DNA of 64,000 nucleotides, from contig OV884012.1 of NCBI GenBank assembly GCA_930367205.1, positions 59,417,239 to 59,481,238 on the forward strand, written 5' to 3'. Made by a program: the position numbers and the translations under genes. Source of the stretch: Acanthosoma haemorrhoidale (lineage: Eukaryota > Arthropoda > Insecta > Hemiptera > Acanthosomatidae). The notes beneath the pieces were generated by a model that worked only from the letters and a program-made list of their open reading frames with translations, had not been told where the DNA came from and made no database searches. Position 1 is the stretch's first letter. Each line of letters begins with the position of its first letter. Shown one piece after another: positions 1 through 12,949 of this stretch.

Positions 1-1680
1 CACGAATACTGATTTGTTATTCAAATTGTAATTGTGGCGTATTTTAAAATAAAATTTAATTAATTTAATACCAATGTTGAACAACATTTTCGCAGTTAAA
101 ATAGCTAAATAAATGTGTTACTTCAATAAAATTTCATTGAAAATAAATAGAATAAAATTATTGTTTTTTTTATGTCTAGATAAATTTACTGTATTTCGCT
201 ACTTTGTGTTCACGATCTTACCCTGGAAACAGGTTGTTTCCATTGTAGAGTTGGAGCATGGTAGTTTGATTTTCTAATCATCTTGTTGCATATTAAAATA
301 TTTGTTGGTCTAATTTAACACGCAAGTTTTCCACTGCATTTATTTTTTATTTGTATCACCACGCCTCGGGTAGCCAGTGTACGTAATGTTCTGATGTCCG
401 GTATGTATACTATTGTATAACGGGTTGTCCTTCCGGGATGAGCGCTCATTGAATCTGGATTTTGGAAAGTATTCTGCCTATTTAAGAAGCTCCGCATTCA
501 CCTAATCTTGTTTTGCTATTTACAGACAATGCATCATGTACAAAGGATTTAAGCAATTACAATGGTAATAATTTCAAAATTATATAGAATTTTATAAAGC
601 TACACGACCGATTGCGGATAGATTAATTTGTCGGAATCCATATTCTGTTAAAATTTGTATTGCAACCAGGGGATATGGAAAAAAATAATTTTATTTTATT
701 TTATTTGGGCCGGATCGGATCGTAGCTGTGAATGGGTCATTGACTTTTGAGAGTAGTGATTTTAGAATATTCTGAATAGAATATATGTTCACTATCGCTT
801 TCTTCGGCAATTCACCAATTTAGACTGCTAGAAGCCCTGGGTAATACGGTAATATAGACACATATAATAATATAATACGAGATGGCTTAGTTTTCGTTTC
901 TTCCCAATATCAAATAGGACATTCATTTAAAATATTACGAGCTTGAACAAACAGGAAAGAAAAAGGAAAATCAAACAAGAAATTTAAATTTTAAATAGAT
1001 TCTTAAAAATGCTTATAAATCTTAAAAAAATAGCAAAACCATTCCTACTTTCTCAGTTATTTTTTTTTCTGTACTTACCGTTATTACAAGTTAACTAACA
1101 CAGATCAGTAAATCGTGAGTTGCTGCGGAATACTCAACCTTTAAAATTTCACTTTATGATTGTTTTTTTTAAAGACTACATAGCGAGGCAAATCATAAAT
1201 TTTCGCGAACACCGGAAGGCATTGGCCATAGAAACAGTGCGAATAAAGTTAAACCTCTCCTTCCAATTAAAAATTGTAATAATCATTAATTTATAAGGGC
1301 TCTTCTCAAATTTATATTAGAATATGTGCCTGTATATACAAACATATTATTTATAACATACGCACTATGTAACTAAAGGCAATAAACATCTTTTTTAATA
1401 AACCACCACAAAGGGATAGTATTATATGTATTTCAGCCTGTATTCTTAGCTGGAATAATTTTTGGAACCAACTGTCATAAAGCTCAATAATCCGTATTTA
1501 TTTCCGAATAATCCAATAGGCGAGCGTGAGTTTATCACACGACAAAGAAAAACTTACAGTTTTTTATCAGTGGAAGATGCCGTGGGCGTGAGCGGCCATT
1601 TTGAAAAGCAAACCGCTTCATATTTATGTGGTAAAGTTAACATAAAGAGCTGTCCGGATAGGATATAACTCAGGATTTGG
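1..1680. other. AT-rich intergenic DNA
   Basis: No gene or recognisable repeat. The short ORF at 1462-1668 matches no family I know and overlaps an antisense ORF of similar size. Confidence 0.5.
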
Positions 1681-1879
1681 CCCTGGCACAGGGAGCTCCT
1701 CGTTAAAATGTAAATAGCTGGAGGCAATACCCCTTGTCTTTCGGCTACCTGCAGCACCGGTCCTCCAGCACTCCCACAACCCATCCTCCACAGGGAACGA
1801 ATAAAAACGACTCCCGTTTTATGGGATCAGGTAGCTGGAACATCTAATCAGTCGTCAGGGAGTACGGGTGCCTACTAAC

Positions 1880-1990
1880 ACTCAATAATATACTTTATTT
1901 AGGGAAATTACAATCTGCTATAAATACAATGCAATAGAAAATTGTGGTTACAGATCCCATTCATTCCGTATTCATATAGGCGTATATAGA
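1880..1990 (-). repeat. 3' tail of LINE family C
   Basis: The stretch from TACTTTATTTAGGG to TCCGTATTCATATAGG matches, in order, the 3' tail of the large LINE at 15567-15680: AATAAAG end, ATTACAATCTGC, then a GAATGGTATG-like end. It is a 5'-truncated tail only, diverged and on the minus strand. Confidence 0.5.
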
Positions 1991-2755
1991 TAACCCGATT
2001 CGCACCGAGTATTGTACCTAGGCAGACACATGACGTTCTACACACACCTGCAGAAGAAGTTGAAAAGAGTACGTAGGACTTACTACTCTCTCCAGCATCT
2101 CATCACAAGCCCGGCTATATCCCTTCGGCTGAAACTGTTAATATATAAGAGCGTCATGAGGCCAGCTCTACTGTTTGGGACACCACTCTTCCGATTCCTA
2201 CACACTAGCACACTACTCGACTCCAGAGCTTCCAGAACAACATCCTGTGAACGGCACTATGGCATACCCCTTTTCGTGATATAAAGGCTCCCGACATCCA
2301 CGAAAATTTTGAAGTCCCCACCATCACCGCAGCCATCCAAAGAAGACACATCAAGTTCTTTGACTCGATGAAACATAGCCAAAACCCTCTATTCCGAGAC
2401 ATGACAACCCCACCACTACCGGCAAGATGGCAACTCTCAAGATCTGGTAAAGCAGACCAAATGGTGGACATCACGGCACTTGGCCCACCAACAACAAGCC
2501 TCTAACGGGCACCCAACACTGCTACCCGACTAAATAAGACTGCACTACATGCCTAGAGGGACTCTAGGCCCAGCCACTAGTGGACTCTCACCACTGTACC
2601 GCAACTATCAACCTCTACCGAGGCTTCCCACACTCCTTAATTCCCTCACACCACCTTCAAGCAGGTACTCCTAGTACAAGGATCCGCTCAACCCAAATAT
2701 CCCTTTATTTTCCCCTCATCCTTAATCTTATAATTAGAGAGCTAAGAAAAAAAAA
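1990..2755 (+). mobile_element. Jockey-type LINE 3' fragment (family D)
   Basis: The frame at 2012-2284 encodes LGRHMTFYTHLQKKLKRV, then LRLKLLIYKSVMRPALLFG. This is the region after the polymerase catalytic motifs of Jockey-clade reverse transcriptases. Homology continues in a second frame through about 2480 with RRHIKFFDSMKH, so there is at least one frameshift near 2220-2285. A non-coding 3' end of about 270 bases follows. It finishes in an A-run and then a G-run (2747-2770). The same 3' end occurs in reverse at 63846-64000, which fixes it as a real family terminus. The 5' part (endonuclease, catalytic RT) is missing. Confidence 0.75.
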
Positions 2756-2769
2756 AGGGGGGGGGGGGA

Positions 2770-4230
2770 AACCCAAAAAAAACCGAGAACCGAGTATTGT
2801 TTTATTCCAGGCTATTTAGAAGGAGGCAAATATTTGGGATACCCCCACGCGCATAACGAGAGCTACAAACGCTCAGGACAACGAGGAGAAAACTGACCAG
2901 TGACAATATTAAAAAAAAATCACGGGTCCACTTTGATGGTCTGATGGGGATTTGAACAGTCAGATAATTTCTGGTGGAATTTGAGAATAAATAAGCATTA
3001 AAACTTTTTTTTTTAATTTAAAAGTTTTTAATTTACCTGTAGGTGCAATTGATGTTACTAACAATGACAAAATGAAAGTATTACATACAATGATAACCGG
3101 AGATGTATTTCATATTGATGCATCCTGATGTATATTCCTATGCATAGCAAGCAGAAATGGAAAATATGAAATAGTTAGTCTCCATCGTTGTCTCGAATCT
3201 CCCCTTCCTATCGCCGGAATGGTTTTTTAAACCAGAAAAAATTGTTTGACATAAATTATTAACCTAAATGTATATCAAACATCAAAGTTGTGTAAGTTTT
3301 TACGGTACTCCACTTCAGTTTCTTCATTACTATATATTTTTTATCATAAATACTACATTTTATTTGTTGAACCGATTTGGTAATTCCTTTTAAAAAAAAT
3401 ACAAACAGGTTAAATATTGACAGAAAGATCTAATCGTGGTATATACCTCTAAAATGTCAGATAATTATTAGTATGACCAAGTATAACATACCTACTGGCA
3501 GAAAGCCATAGATACACATACCATACCTGAATAGAAGTCTAACCATCCCCTTTGGGGTTCGCAATCATTCTCAATACTGCTAATGAATAATAACATTGAA
3601 ATAATGAAATTTAATCCTAAAATAGTTATTTGTCGTATGCACGTGATATTGTATGGCTCAGATCTTAAAGCATAACTATATATAGCATTTAAGGGCTGAC
3701 GTATTTTAATTGTAAAACAAATTGACAAATTTAACCCAGGAGAACTTGCACCGTGAAATCTTCTCTCACATTTGAAGAAAATCATTGGTAATTTGGAAGT
3801 GAAGTTGGTTGGTAGATCCGATTTCTGTTAAACATTCTTCGTTTATATGACTGGTATCGTCATCAGTCCTTGCACAAGAGAATTTTTTTGGAAAAAGTCC
3901 GTACGAGAGATTTCTCATAGCGAGTGACCACGTTTTTGTTAGTACCGCAATTTGATTTTTTATTCGTTTTATTCGTTTGCTATGTTTACATTAGTACGGT
4001 TTTTTGATCATTTTTATTAGACCTTTTGATCCTTCATTCCTCGATACCAAAACTCCAATGTGAACTGAGAATGAGTGCCAAAAGAATAGGTGGACTAAAG
4101 ATGAGCCGATATCCTGAAAAGAGAGAGTGTGAGAGAAGGTTTCTGTACATTCTGTTCACATAGGAGAAATAAATCAACGAAGAAACTGAACGGAAAATGA
4201 TATATATCTATTTTCTCCTCTCAAAGTAAT
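2770..4230. other. Unannotated AT-rich DNA
   Basis: No gene found. Near 3838-3875 the minus strand reads GGACTGATGACGATACCAGTC, a small hairpin whose CTGATGA resembles a hammerhead core, but the matching GAAA is not placed convincingly. Confidence 0.4.
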
Positions 4231-4232
4231 TA

Positions 4233-4450
4233 CACAGGTGGTCTGAAAAGTTTCCGACCTCAACATGAAGATGATAATAAAATAAATAAAAGGAACAGTC
4301 CCTTTTTAAACTCCAACAGTAATCTGTCATCATGAGCGTATCGATCTTCCCTGGTAGCGGGCGGACCTCCATAATTTTAATATCTTTTGCTCAGAAAATT
4401 TACAGCAACTATAACAAACGAAGTCCAGGCTTTCGTCTAGGACTACTCGT
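4233..4450. mobile_element. Mariner-like DNA transposon end
   Basis: At 4233 the sequence ACAGGTGGTCTGAAAAGTTT, followed by CCGACCTCAA, matches the style of mariner terminal inverted repeats (GGTCTGATAAGTTTCC type) and sits beside a TA. No transposase frame and no partner repeat were found, so this is a solo end or a small non-autonomous derivative. Strand is not assigned. Confidence 0.4.
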
Positions 4451-4839
4451 TAAAAACAAGTTGTGCAGATAGAGAAAAACTAATTTCATATTTAGGTTCA
4501 GCGCCCCAAATATAAATAATATCAGTTCAAAAAACTGGTAGAGCTATGTTTTATACGAAATTATTAAGTAATGCTACTATAAACAAAAGAACAACAATTT
4601 CAAAATTAACAAGATAACAAAACACCGTAGAAAAATGGGGACTTCAAAGGGGATAGTTCTGACACGAACATGAGTAGGCAAGTCAAATGCTCATACTGTA
4701 CTAGTGCACATAACTAGAACCCGTTTGAATTTTGTGTGTATATATACTCACATACATGGATGGCACATGCTGTCGTTATGTGTATTTTTATGCAACAATT
4801 TAGGACAAGTCAACCACGAGGTTCATTGTTGTTTTTGTA

Positions 4840-5040
4840 CTTAAGTATGTTTTGAGTGAATCAGCACGGAATGTCTGCCTTTAACGTCTCTTGACATTAG
4901 TCTGATTTGTAGAGGAGGGTGCGATCGGCCGATAAATATTTGCGAGGTTCGATCATAAATGCTTCCGGCTCGACCGGTCGTTCTGGTTTTTGGCGTTGAG
5001 GCTTCCTCACTGGTCTCTTCGAAAACCACATCTCCTTAAA
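4840..5040. other. GC-richer island, function unknown
   Basis: About 200 bases are clearly less AT-rich than the flanks, with several CpG and the palindrome CGATCGGCCGAT. An overlapping minus-strand 62-residue ORF resembles nothing known to me. It could be a conserved non-coding element or an old repeat. Confidence 0.3.
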
Positions 5041-6059
5041 GTGAAAAAAAAAAAAAAACAGAACTAAATGTATTAGTCAATTTACAAGTAAAGGATTCGA
5101 AAAAATATTTTAACGACAGTACTATCCACTTTTTATGTAATTATTGTCTATTCAATCTCAACTTAAACCATATATTATTGATAAGTACGTTGAGATGTTT
5201 AATTCGATACCTTCCTTAATATAATAATGGCCGGGGAGTGGCGGTCTACCCTAGGTGGGATATATTTTTAGGCAGCATTAGTAGTAGTAGCATAGTAAAT
5301 GCTGAACTCAACAGAATCAATGATTATAATAAAAGTTTGGTATTTAACAAAAATGCTTGCTGACACCATATTTAAACACACCAACAATTTACCATTATTT
5401 GTTCAATTAAGTTTAAACCAAGGAGTTTATTTATGTTTAAGAATTTTTAATAACCAGTCTGGACTTTGATTGACTTGGAAAGGGCGGAATATTGGGTATC
5501 GGCAGAAAACACTTAGAATAACAAAACGAACTAAAGGACTTTCTTTCACCTGTACAAACTACTAGAATAGATTACTTGATATGACTGCAAAACATTAAAA
5601 AAAAAATACGTTATGACCAGTCAAAATATCTACTTTTTGTGGTCAATAAAAGCTGAAAATCAATAATTTCGCTTATGGTGTCTCACTTGTAAATCCACGA
5701 TATGATGACCAGAAAGAGTCTAATTGTGCTTCCTAACAATTCGATATTCCTGGAAACTACTGGAAACGACTACTTTCACGCCTTTTCCAATGCATGTCTT
5801 TAACAAAAAATTATAATTCAAAAATAGACCCTGTAGGCCACCACAAGAGGATGGCGTGAAGAACGCGATCTAAGGAATACAGAACCTGTAATTAATGGTG
5901 GCTCCTTCCGCAGAGGCGAATAATACAATGAGGTTTGATGTGGCGTCTGTGTGTTCCCAAAGGCAAGAACTCCAGAGTAAATTTTTATAGAGGCCCTTTT
6001 GTTCTTTTACTGGTATAATTACCTAGTCAGTGGATCAGCAGTTTTGTTCCTAATTAGAG
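5041..6059. other. No recognised feature
   Basis: AT-rich DNA with no supported ORF. A moderately GC-richer segment at 5825-5990 holds no clear motif. Confidence 0.4.
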
Positions 6060-6674
6060 GCTTGGTTTTGTGGAAACCGCCACACGACTGGCCTAATTAA
6101 ATATTAGCAGACCATCTGGAGCCACAGTGTGGTAAATAATACTGGTGTTACAGAAGGTGTTTTAAAGAATAATTATTCGAAGCTCTCAAAGCGTATACGA
6201 CCAATAATGCGTTATGCATGCCCGGTTTGGAGCTCAATGTATTACAAAAAGTTCTCCAAATGCATTGGGTAAGGGTATCAAGAAACATACACTACAGATA
6301 TACACGAAACATTTGAAACTAAAGAACTCTTATTATAATATGCTGGTGGTTTACTAAACTATAACTTAAAACCAGCAACATACAATCAGATTAATGACGA
6401 TTGTGGAAAGACATTATAATAAATAACAGCTGTAGTGGTTACAAAGCCCTATGTACAGTATCACTCAATGGTTCGTGTTAGAGAAACCGCTTTTGAATGG
6501 GTATGCTAAAACAAATAGTTAAGGAAATAAATCAAGAAGAAGTAATTAGTAAGATTAACAAACCACTTAATTTAAGCATTGCACAATTACCGACATTTTT
6601 TGGTAGAGTCTAATATCGGCGAGATAGCCCCTTTTGGGCTTGGTTTTTTGGAAACCGCCACACGACTGGCCTAA
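6060..6674 (+). repeat. Pair of about 36-bp direct repeats flanking a LINE piece
   Basis: A segment at 6060-6095 (TGGAAACCGCCACACGACTG within it) recurs nearly unchanged at 6638-6674. The two copies bracket about 540 bases that include the Jockey fragment at 6120-6470. Such short identical flanks could be a target duplication, a duplicated host segment, or termini of an unidentified element. Confidence 0.55.
6120..6470 (+). mobile_element. Jockey-type LINE RT C-terminal fragment
   Basis: Conceptual translation near 6185-6250 gives RPIMRYACPVWSS, the conserved block after the RT domain of Jockey-clade LINEs (RPIMTYACPVW type), followed by recognisable but stop- and frameshift-broken sequence (DIHETFETKELL). 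No intact frame survives. Confidence 0.6.
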
Positions 6675-6699
6675 GCAAGGTGGTTATAAATGAAGTTGA

Positions 6700-8040
6700 A
6701 TAAAGCACATTTATAAATTTAACAGCTTTATTAAAATAAAAATGAACTACTATCCAAATATTGTGAGAATAATATGGAAACTAAAAAAGAAGTGGGAACT
6801 GTAGATAAACATTTAGCATTTTAATTTTTCAAAAATTTCATCAAGGAGCAAACCCTCTAATAAACAAAATCGGTGACTCCAAAAAAGATGTACTAAAACT
6901 ATATAGCCACTAAAGGACAAAAGCTATATACTTACCTTATATAAATATTTACTACTAGCTAACTATAGAGTGTCCTACAAGAAAAGATAGAACTGATAAA
7001 AAATAGTGCTTTATTGTATAACATCATTATGATAGAGGTTTTTTATTTTTGTTTATTTTTCATCTAAATATCAAGAATTTAAATATTTATCTAATGTGAA
7101 AGCTAATAAGAAGAAAACGAATGATGTATTCAATCTGTCCTCATTACTTGATCGCAATAAATATCTTTCTATCTATAAAGAAAGTCACGAGGTGTATTTG
7201 TTATTAAATCATATTTGTTTTGTTTTTTTAATGCCTTCATGAGAACTACACAATTAAGGCAATTACGTCTTGTTCCGGCAATATACAACAAAATATATAA
7301 TTGTTGTGATGTTTGTTATGTACTGTAGTTGGGATTTGTTGTTACCAGTCGGTTCAACTCTCTACTCCCGATCAGTAAGTAGCTCAGCTTGCAATTTGGA
7401 TTTGGCATTTCTTTTGACCTTCAGACTTTGTTCTACTGACAGTGTATTCGTACAAGAGTTGTTCATTCCGAGATTCTTCCCACTGTCTCTTCCATTTTTT
7501 TGTAGCATATTCCCACTGCTTATTTATTTGTTTTTGTAGGTTCTATTGAGTTCAATCCGACTATTTGTTCAAAATTTGGATATTATCAAGAATGTCACTA
7601 ACTAGCTTAGTGACACCCAAAAAATATGTACTTGCCATTAATATATGTACCTGTTTTGACCCCTTCACGCTGATGAGACTGATCTTTGACCTAAATGACA
7701 ACTACTCTTTCAACACTAATATCAGTAGCTTTCGATTATTTTTACCTTATTCCTTCCCTCGCTTGTTTTAGGGGTGTCTTACCTCACAATTCCCAGATTC
7801 TACGTCGTGTACCACTAAGTTTGGTTCTAGATATACATATGAGCTCACACACACACACAAAAAGTTTAATACTTATCTGCCATAGAAAACAAAGTGATGA
7901 TAGGGTTGGAACTCCGACTTTGCTCCAGGAATGAAATATTTCTCGATTTGGTTAAATGTCATTACCAATGAATACAAAAACAAGTCTTGTAATAAACAAA
8001 ACTGGTAACAACAAAGTTTCGAACACATACAGTTGATTTG
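6700..8040. other. Unannotated; possible antisense LINE piece
   Basis: No gene identified. The complement of 7385-7520 translates as KWKRQWEESRN, vaguely like a Jockey C-terminal segment, too weak to assign. A short (CA)n run is near 7846-7860. Confidence 0.3.
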
Positions 8041-8590
8041 ATCGTTTGTACACGAATGTTTTACTACTTATGTATATGAATTTTCATTTTTCAAAATATA
8101 CCACATTTTCTCCCCAATTCTATCCCCCCACCTTCTTTGGCCTGACACTCTTGGTGAAAACCCCCCAGCTGGTCCTCTGTACCTACAGACTCCTACAGAG
8201 AGGATCCTTACTCATTCATCAGGTTTATATTATGAAGTATCACTCCTACTATTACAATAAACTGTTGAATTATCACTCCTATTTAGACCCCTATTTACAT
8301 TGTATTGTACATTTTGATTCTATTTATCTGTTTACAAATACATGTTATATATATTATTGTATACGTATATTATTCATATTCTTTAAATTCAAACCTATCA
8401 ACTGTTACTTTCATTTCATTTATGGTGCCCTTATAAATCCTTTTTAACTTATTTGTATAAGTTTGTACCTATCTGTAATTACTCTCACACTTTTTAACAT
8501 CTGCCTGCCTACCTATCTTTATTTGTTGGCATGTCCTGGTGCAGGCTACAAAATACTTCGAAATGTAAAAATTAATTAATAAAAGTCTGA
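8041..8590 (+). repeat. Possible LINE 3' end (CT-rich, ends in AATAAAAG)
   Basis: A pyrimidine-rich strand with an open but low-complexity frame (8046-8447) finishes with a sequence like the 3' end of Jockey LINEs: a GTGCAGGCTACAAAATACTT stretch, then ATTAATTAATAAAAG. The 133-residue frame is rich in Tyr, Phe and Leu and looks like composition, not a gene. The assignment is tentative. Confidence 0.3.
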
Positions 8591-8619
8591 CTTCTCTCTA
8601 TCATCAAGCCGATATCTCA

Positions 8620-9930
8620 ACAAATCCATCAGCTTAAAGATACATTTTTGGCTAACAATGAGCTCCCGGTATTTTCTTCTGCATATTGTGGAATCCTTCC
8701 CCCACATATTTCAGTCCCCCATAATCATGTGCGATTTAATATAAGCAATCACCTAATAATAACTCCATAATAAAAGGATGGTTAACCTTTGTGCTAACAA
8801 GATTATGGCCAATGAGTAGCTAGGTAATAAATTTAAGAGGATGCAAGGAACATCATTTGGCCATTGATACTTTTATTGCCTCTCAAGTAATTTAAAGGGC
8901 TGGTAGTAGCCATAGATTATCGCAAGGCTTTCGCAACGGTATCACATGATTAGCTCCAAAGATCTTAGACCGGCCGTCAAATGACCCTAGTAGTTGACAT
9001 TCCAACAAAAAGATCTTAGAAATCCATAAAGTTGACCACACAATCATAGATATATTAGAATGTCTCACGCTCTTATGGAAGGTCACTGTCTGTACCCAAA
9101 CAAGCCATGTCTCGAGCTTTAGTGTTCCAAAAACACGTAAAGCGTTTTTTTTTTCTAGGGGGACTCTCTCAGTCTACACTGGTTCTGACTGCCTCAATAC
9201 GCTGCTAAATGGTACTAGCAAGAGATACGCAATCAACTATGAAATCAAGCTTTCTCACTTATTCTACATGGATGACTTCGAACTATAATGAGAATGAATT
9301 AAGAACCGTTCTAGGAAAAGTAAAACATAAAAGTGGAGCTAGGTATAGAAAAATGTGCGGTGTTATATGCTCAATAAGGGAAACAAGTCAGAGCAGATAA
9401 TATAGAAACTTCAAAAGATGCAATCATTGGACAGCTTGAAGTAACTGATTCTTATAAATATTGAAGAATGCGTCAATTGTTGAAATTGAAAAAAGATACT
9501 AAGAAATCTTTCGAAGAAAAGTTTAACTATCGCAGATTAGGCATAAAGATTATACATTTAATGTTATGCACAAAGTTTATACATGGGCTTTACAAGTTAT
9601 TCCTTACTCCTTCTTCGGAATTCTAAAAAGAACGAAAACTTATCCTCAGGCATTGGATCGCTAAGGCAGAATTCAGATAATACTCCCAAGAAAACGACAT
9701 TTAAGTCCTGAGTAACGAGATTCTAGCAACCAAGAAAGATGGCAGGACGTGTGGTGTAATCAGCCTTCTTAAAAATTGCCGGGATGAAGAAATTAGTCTT
9801 CGAAAGTTTCTTCTGAACAATGACTCTGACCTTTTATCACTTGTGGTGTCGTGGCATAGTAACTTCAGGGGCAAGAACCGAAAATCAAGAAGCTGTTACC
9901 TTTGCCTCCGTCATAAGAGATATGGAAAAG
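8620..9930 (+). mobile_element. Decayed LINE reverse transcriptase, non-Jockey clade
   Basis: Piecewise translation in shifting frames recovers ordered RT blocks: MANE with KRMQGTSFG near 8808-8860; VVAIDYRKAFATVSHD near 8905-8950; a remnant of the G-LSQS block near 9160; LSHLFYMDDFEL near 9253-9285 with the DD catalytic pair kept; then a downstream region ending RDEEISLRKFLLNNDSDLLS near 9785-9835. Many stops and frameshifts make it a dead copy. The FYMDD form and tail suggest the group usually labelled R2-like in databases, but the clade is not certain. Confidence 0.65.
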
Positions 9931-12900
9931 CAAAACACTTCATGGACCCACTTAACAGCCTAGTAGGCACCGGAGTAGATACTCAAGAATCGCTGTCCTG
10001 AATAAGAAATGGAGATATCTTCCCGAAAGCGGAGTTCGGTTCAAAAACGGTTCTGGTGGCGAGTATCTGCAAAGACTTAATAACGCTGCAAAAATTATTC
10101 ATTAAGCAATAGCGACGAATATGAACTTGTGAATTACCGTCAGATTACCGCAAAGAATAATATAATTATTTACTAGGATCATCCAATTAGTACTTACCAC
10201 ATGGTTTTAAATATTAATAATATAAGACATCTTATTGGTAGATAAGAAAAGAAAACTGGCACAGATTATTGAGGCAGGAGTGCCTGCGGATGAGGAAACA
10301 CCTCATTGCTGAGCACTGCTTCGGATGGTTGGGAAAAACGGAGCTTGCCACTTATGTTATAGCAGCTGTGCTGCTGTACAGCATTAGGCGTTTCCTCTAT
10401 GCCTTGAATTGGGTTTTAATAATTCAAGTAGCTATTCATTTATCCTAATGAGACTGAGTTAACCCCGACCAGACCCATCCCTTAAAGATAAAATCCTTTG
10501 AGGAAGTGTGGACCGAACGCCGACTTAGTTACAAGTCATCATGCCTAATGGGTCATGGGTGGTCTTAGCAATTATCTCGTACCTCTAAAACTGAGTGAAC
10601 GTTTTCACTCTAATACAATACTTTTTTTTTAGAACTGAAAAAAGCATTCCTGCTGACCAAACAGCCAGAGTTGCATAAGGTATACACAGACAAGGGTTTT
10701 TTAAGCAAAACAAATTGGTTGGAATGGAATGATGAATTGAAAAAAAGAGTTTTCCGGGCTGGAAACGGATTGAGAGATTAGAAAGCCGGAGAGCAGTTGA
10801 TGAGGAGGATTCGAAACACATTAGCTGGCCAGGTCTGTGAAAAGGCGCGTGTCCACAAAGGAGAGGTTCTTTGTGAAGGAGCAGGCTAAAAAATAATTTG
10901 ATGACTAAGCTGAAAACTATTTACAGCTTCATTAGCCCGAGCCAACAAAAGGATATGTTCACAATTTCCAAGGGTATAAATCACCTGAATGTCACTCGGA
11001 ACTGATACAGAAATGCCTGACCTTTTGTGTTCTCTTATTCTTACAGAGGAGTTCGTGGATTTATTTCACTAATGAATGCCTTTTCTTTCTCACTTATGAA
11101 GGCTATTATTTGGTTAATATGGGGCATATTATTGTTGTTCGATTCAATGTCTTATTAAGGTTTGGTGGGTTTTTTTCAAAATTAGTTCGTTATTTTATTA
11201 ATTTTTTACACATGTCTATTCTAAAAATTTAAATTACAAGTTTAACATAGAGACACGCATTTTTAAACGAATGTATCGCTTCTTGAAGCGAAGGAAAACT
11301 ATTACTAACTTTAAAAACTCGAGAAAAAAAAACTAATTGTCATTAACTATTTGGAAACACCGTATGCTTCCATATCCAATGAGCCTTTCTTCAAAATCAT
11401 CAAATTAAAGATTTATTTTCCATAATAATAATATATTAATCTTGAGCTTAAGTCCCAGGCACATTTTAAAAACAAAAATTCATTTAAACGGTAATTTTTA
11501 TGTCACTTTTTCGTTTTGACGATAGGACATAAAGTATTGCGTAAGTTTTACGTTACGATGCAACAACTGAAAGCATCACTACCAAAAATAACTAATATTA
11601 TGAGGAAATAATTAATGATTAGAAAAAATTGAATAAATATTTTCTACAGCGTTCCTCTTTATATTTAGTCTTTTTATATTTACCAATAAGTCTTAATAGG
11701 TAATGGAATTTAATTTTTAACAATCTATTTTTGTTAAAAATCTACTGCAACGATTAAAAAAAAAAAGTAATTTTGTACTTCACTTAAATTGTTTTCACCT
11801 AATAACGGTTATATTACTGATTTTTGAATCTCAAAGCAGTAATTCGAAACTATAATTTTCTGATGATTAAACGCTCCAAAAAGAAACATGAGTATTTTAA
11901 AAGTTATACTTTTCCAGAAAACATAGATGAAAACAAAGATACTGAGATGTGGATACTTATTTTCTTGTTAGATTGATAATGTTTTTTTATCATTAACTTT
12001 AAAATAAGTATCGTGACATATAATTATAAGTCACCAAGTTAGTATGCCTTAATGATAGAGTGGAACAATGGTGGTAAAAGATAATATCATTTTGACTGGT
12101 AAAGTGAAAATAAATAAAAGTTTTTTGGAGAAATACAAAAGATTTTTTGAAAAATTTGATTGCGGTGTACGATTGTACTACACTTTGAATACAATATAAT
12201 AAGTAGAAATAAATATATAAATTTTAAATAATATCCTTATGAATTTATATTATGCTATATACTTTTTAATGTATAAGGTTTTATTTTTAGTAAGAATTGA
12301 TTTTTCGAGATTGAGCAGATAAAATTGAAAGAGACACAACAAAAAGGAGAATGAATTTCTATTCCCGCTTTCATTTTTGTGAAGGGCCATTGAGAGTATT
12401 AGGGTGGGGGAGGTAGCGGATTGTGGTTATACCGTTGCCAGCGGGACTAGACGTGTTCAATTCGGGAAAAATGGTCTCACGGAGCCTTCAATTTCCGGGG
12501 TAGGCTAAAAAGAGGGAAATTTGAATGCGTCCATTGTCGGCACTGTATTGCCGTGACAATGCTTTGACAACAATCAGGTCAAAGATAGTGACTTTCAAGC
12601 AGGGCCACTCAATTTCCTTGGACCACTGAGGAAGGAAGATAGCTTCAAACGAGAAATTTCGCTTCTTTGCCATTTAACATTAATAGCTAATTTTTCAAAT
12701 GTGACAAAGCTTAAATAAAATGAACAATAAATGAGTCTTAATTTATTAATAACTTTTTAAGAAATAACATAATTGTTCAAACTGTATTATTGTATATAAC
12801 TGGTGATGTGGTCGTACATTAGAGGACCAGTGATTTCGCCATATATTTTCAATATATATATTCTAAGATAAATGCTAATATATTTTTTTATTCTTATAAT

Positions 12901-12949
12901 CTGTAAATGTTGATCAGTATTTTTTTTTCAAATCCTATTGCAAGATTGC
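9931..12949. other. No recognised feature
   Basis: Mostly AT-rich DNA. Slightly GC-richer stretches at 10255-10560 and 12360-12660 contain only short ORFs, none resembling a known family. The LINE above may extend a little into the left edge. Confidence 0.4.

Noticed and set aside
3838..3875. Hammerhead ribozyme on the minus strand
   Set aside because: CTGATGA is present, but the stem II hairpin and GAAA do not fall in the required places.
5828..5855. Second CTCF-like site (CCACAAGAGGATGGCG)
   Set aside because: Too many mismatches to the consensus when aligned without gaps.
8046..8447. 133-codon plus-strand ORF
   Set aside because: Low-complexity Tyr/Phe/Leu composition in a pyrimidine-rich stretch that looks like a LINE 3' end; no family resemblance.
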